Of a stretch of 64,000 nt of DNA, positions 61,655 to 64,000 are shown one piece after another. How positions within the stretch are numbered: the stretch's first letter is position 1; the number at the start of each line of letters is the position of its first letter. The DNA is from Paracoccus aminovorans (lineage in GTDB: Bacteria; Pseudomonadota; Alphaproteobacteria; Rhodobacterales; Rhodobacteraceae). The translations under genes and the position numbers were made by a program. The notes beneath the pieces are model-generated. The model was not told where the DNA came from and did not search any database. It worked only from the letters and a program-made list of their open reading frames with translations. The DNA lies in the NCBI RefSeq assembly GCF_900005615.1, contig NZ_LN832559.1, forward strand, positions 2,495,001-2,559,000, read 5' to 3'.

Positions 61655-63039
61655 TACGCTGTCCTTTCGCCAGGCGCCGTGCTTTGGCGCGTCCGCCGCA
61701 GCGCGTCAACCACAGTCGAGACCCGCGAGGATTTGGAGCCCTTCACAAGCACGATATCGCCGGTCGCGACCAGCTCGCCGATACGCTCGGCCAGTTCGGC
61801 GGCGGTCTCGGCATGCACCCCGCGGCGGTTTTCCGGCAGCGCCTCGTGCAGCGCGCGCATGCGCGGGCCGGCGGTATGGACTAGGTCGACCGCCGCAATC
61901 GCGGGATCCTGCGCCATGCCGGCATGCATGGCGATCTCCTCCGGGCCCAGTTCCAGCATGTCGCCCAGGATCGCCACCCGCCGCCCGCCGGTCAGCCGCG
62001 CCAGCGTCGCAAGGCCGGCCGAGAGAGAGGTCGGGTTCGAGTTATAGGCGTCGTCGATCAGCCGGACGCCGGCCAGATCCTCGACCGCGCCCCGGCCCAG
62101 CGGCGGGTTCCAGTCCGCAAGATGCTTCGCCGCCGCGGCCAGATCGGCTCCGGCGGCCGACAGCGCGGCCAGCACGCCGACCGCATTCATCACGAAATGC
62201 GTGCCGGCGGTGGCGAGGGTTAGATCCACCGTCTCGCCCAGGATGCGGGCGCGGACCCGGGTGGCGCCGTCCACTGTCTCGGCCTTGACGGGCTTCGCCA
62301 TGCCATGCTGGCCGAAACCGATCACCAGCGCCCCCGCCGCATCGGCGCAGTCGCGCAGGATCTGCGTCACCGCCAGGTCCTCGGGGATGATGGCATGGCC
62401 GGCGGGTTCCAGGCCGGCAAAGATCGCGCCCTTTTCGCGGGCGATGCCCTCGATGGCGCCGAAGGCTTCCAGATGCGCCGCTGCGACCGTGGTGATCATC
62501 GCGACATGCGGGCGGGCAAGGCGCGCCAGCGGCGCGATCTCGCCGGGGTGGTTCATGCCGATCTCGATGATGGCGAAATCGGTGTCTTCCGGCATCCGCG
62601 CCAGCGTCAGCGGAACGCCCCAGTGGTTGTTGTAGCTGGCCTCGGCGGCGTGGATATTGCCCTGCTCCGCCAGCGCGATGCGGGCCATTTCCTTGGTCGA
62701 GGTCTTGCCGACCGAGCCGGTGATGGCGATGACCCTGCCCTGCATCCGGGCGCGGCCGGCGCGGCCAAGATCCCCCAGCGCGGCCAGCACATCGGGGACG
62801 ACCAGCAGCGGCGCGTTATCGGCCACGCCCTCGGGGATGCGGCTGACCAGCGCCGCGGCGGCGCCCTTGTCCAGCGCCCGGGCGACGAAGTCATGGCCGT
62901 CGCGCACATCCTTCAGCGCCACGAACAGGTCGCCCGGCTGCAGGGTGCGGGTGTCGATGGACACGCCCGTGATCACAAAATCGCGGGTGGCGCGGCCGCC
63001 AGTGGCCCGCGCAGCGGCGTCAGAGGTCCAGAGCGTCAT
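61654..63039 (-). CDS. murF: UDP-N-acetylmuramoyl-tripeptide-D-alanyl-D-alanine ligase
   Basis: 461 residues. ATP loop [32 protein letters not shown] substrate region, [18 protein letters not shown], and [16 protein letters not shown]. It adds D-Ala-D-Ala. It overlaps murE by four bases (ATGA). Confidence 0.97.
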   Translation of the reverse strand: MTLWTSDAAARATGGRATRDFVITGVSIDTRTLQPGDLFVALKDVRDGHDFVARALDKGAAAALVSRIPEGVADNAPLLVVPDVLAALGDLGRAGRARMQGRVIAITGSVGKTSTKEMARIALAEQGNIHAAEASYNNHWGVPLTLARMPEDTDFAIIEIGMNHPGEIAPLARLARPHVAMITTVAAAHLEAFGAIEGIAREKGAIFAGLEPAGHAIIPEDLAVTQILRDCADAAGALVIGFGQHGMAKPVKAETVDGATRVRARILGETVDLTLATAGTHFVMNAVGVLAALSAAGADLAAAAKHLADWNPPLGRGAVEDLAGVRLIDDAYNSNPTSLSAGLATLARLTGGRRVAILGDMLELGPEEIAMHAGMAQDPAIAAVDLVHTAGPRMRALHEALPENRRGVHAETAAELAERIGELVATGDIVLVKGSKSSRVSTVVDALRRTRQSTAPGERTA

Positions 63040-64000
63040 ATCTTGCCATCCAGCGCAGCGACGGCGACCGAGGCTTGTTCCGCATCATCGAAGGGATAGA
63101 CGTCGCTTCCGATGATCTGGCCGGTCTCGTGGCCCTTGCCGGCGATCAGCAGCGCGTCGCCGGGTTGCAGGGCATCGACGCCGCGCAGGATCGCCTCGGC
63201 GCGGTCGCCGATCTCGACCGCATCGGGGCCGGCGCCGGCCATGACCTCGGCCCGGATCGCGGCCGGATCCTCGGAGCGGGGATTGTCGTCGGTGACATAG
63301 ACCACGTCGGCAAAGGCGCGCGCCGCCTCGCCCATCAGCGGGCGCTTGAGTCGGTCACGGTCGCCGCCGGCGCCGAAGACCACGACGATGCGCCCCATGA
63401 CATGCGGGCGCAGCGATTGCAGGGCCGAGGCCAGCGCCCCGGGCTTGTGGCTGTAATCGACGAAGACCGCCGCGCCATTGTCGCGCACCGCGGCCAGTTC
63501 CATGCGGCCGCGCACGGTGGTCAGGCCCGGCAGGGTCTCGATCACCCGGGCGGGCTCATCGCCGGCGGCGATGGCGAGGCCGGCGGCGGCCAGCACGTTC
63601 TCGGCTTGGAAGCCGCCGATCAGCGCCAGCCGGACCAGATGCGCCTGGCCGTGCCAGGAAAAGCGCAGGTCCTGCCCGGTCGCATCATAGCGCTGGCCCA
63701 GGATGCGCAGGTCGGCGCCCTCGGCCTTGCCGATGGTGGTCAGGTCCAGGCCACGTTCGCGCGCGATCTGCGCCATCTGTCGGCCGCGCGGGTCGTCGAC
63801 ATTGACCACCGCAGCAGAGCCTTCGTCCAGGATATGGTTGAAAAGCAGGGCCTTGGCGGCGAAATACTCGTCGAAGTTCTTGTGATAGTCCAGGTGGTCC
63901 TGGCTGAAATTGGTAAAGGCACCGGCCTTGAGCCGCACCCCGTCCAGCCGGCGCTGGTCGAGCCCGTGGCTCGATGCCTCCATCGCGGCATGGGTGACGC
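63036..64000 (-). CDS. murE: UDP-MurNAc-Ala-D-Glu:meso-diaminopimelate ligase, 5' part missing
   Basis: About 321 residues are seen, beginning inside the protein; the N-terminal third lies beyond 64000. AAMEASSHGLDQRRLDGV, GAFTNFSQDHLDYH, and the C-terminal TDDNPRSEDPAAIR are visible. The DNPR motif is the one that selects meso-diaminopimelate over lysine, so the peptidoglycan is DAP-type. Confidence 0.97.
   Translation of the reverse strand, partial: VTHAAMEASSHGLDQRRLDGVRLKAGAFTNFSQDHLDYHKNFDEYFAAKALLFNHILDEGSAAVVNVDDPRGRQMAQIARERGLDLTTIGKAEGADLRILGQRYDATGQDLRFSWHGQAHLVRLALIGGFQAENVLAAAGLAIAAGDEPARVIETLPGLTTVRGRMELAAVRDNGAAVFVDYSHKPGALASALQSLRPHVMGRIVVVFGAGGDRDRLKRPLMGEAARAFADVVYVTDDNPRSEDPAAIRAEVMAGAGPDAVEIGDRAEAILRGVDALQPGDALLIAGKGHETGQIIGSDVYPFDDAEQASVAVAALDGKI

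Overview
The window is high-GC DNA (G/C at almost every third codon position) whose gene content fits an alphaproteobacterium of the Rhodobacterales, most like Paracoccus. Pointers are the carboxyspermidine route to polyamines, a single-cysteine IscR, a CckA kinase close to recA, an RNase E with a large insert in its S1 domain, a GTTC-N7-GTTC LexA box at recA, and a short dispersed intergenic repeat. I identified it by recognising protein families by eye; no search was run.

Layout. 1-9400: end of rplM, a hotdog thioesterase, an enoyl-CoA hydratase, ccdA, rne, the dctB-dctD two-component pair and purQ. 9600-18930: icd, a tandem-HD protein, an alpha/beta hydrolase, iscR, the two-gene carboxyspermidine operon, an AI-2E/PerM-type membrane protein, a GlxA-type regulator and an unknown 150-residue protein. 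18930-19600: gene-poor, with a decayed IS3-type transposase end. 19600-30120: glmU-glmS, a glycolate-phosphatase-like gene, bfd-bfr, queA plus an MFS transporter, a DUF924 gene with lpd, and an M20 amidohydrolase. 30300-39280: a TonB-dependent siderophore receptor, a peptide ABC system (double ATPase divergent from binding protein and two permeases), thiN and a DUF2842 gene. 39270-41113: a frameshifted unknown gene and purA.

41350-43700 is an AT-rich island holding one gene, an OLD-like AAA ATPase with a TOPRIM-like C-terminus. It is bordered on the purA side by the remnant of an insertion-sequence end and is the best candidate here for a poorly described, possibly anti-phage, function. 44000-55450: a class II amidotransferase, DUF1330, alaS, recA, a small sulfotransferase-like gene with an IS5-family element sitting exactly in its stop codon, cckA, an RsmB-type methyltransferase, and a lytic transglycosylase with an unknown partner. 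55450-64000: a second IS remnant, guaB, a FadL-like porin, and the murE-murF-mraY-murD part of the division/cell-wall cluster, with murE running off the window.

Several genes show breaks or unusual motifs. The DctD-like activator lacks GAFTGA. The double ABC ATPase and the gene next to purA each show evidence of a one-base frameshift. The HD protein is an exact 180-residue tandem duplication. The IS5-family transposase carries a canonical slippery site plus a second, probably mutational, shift.
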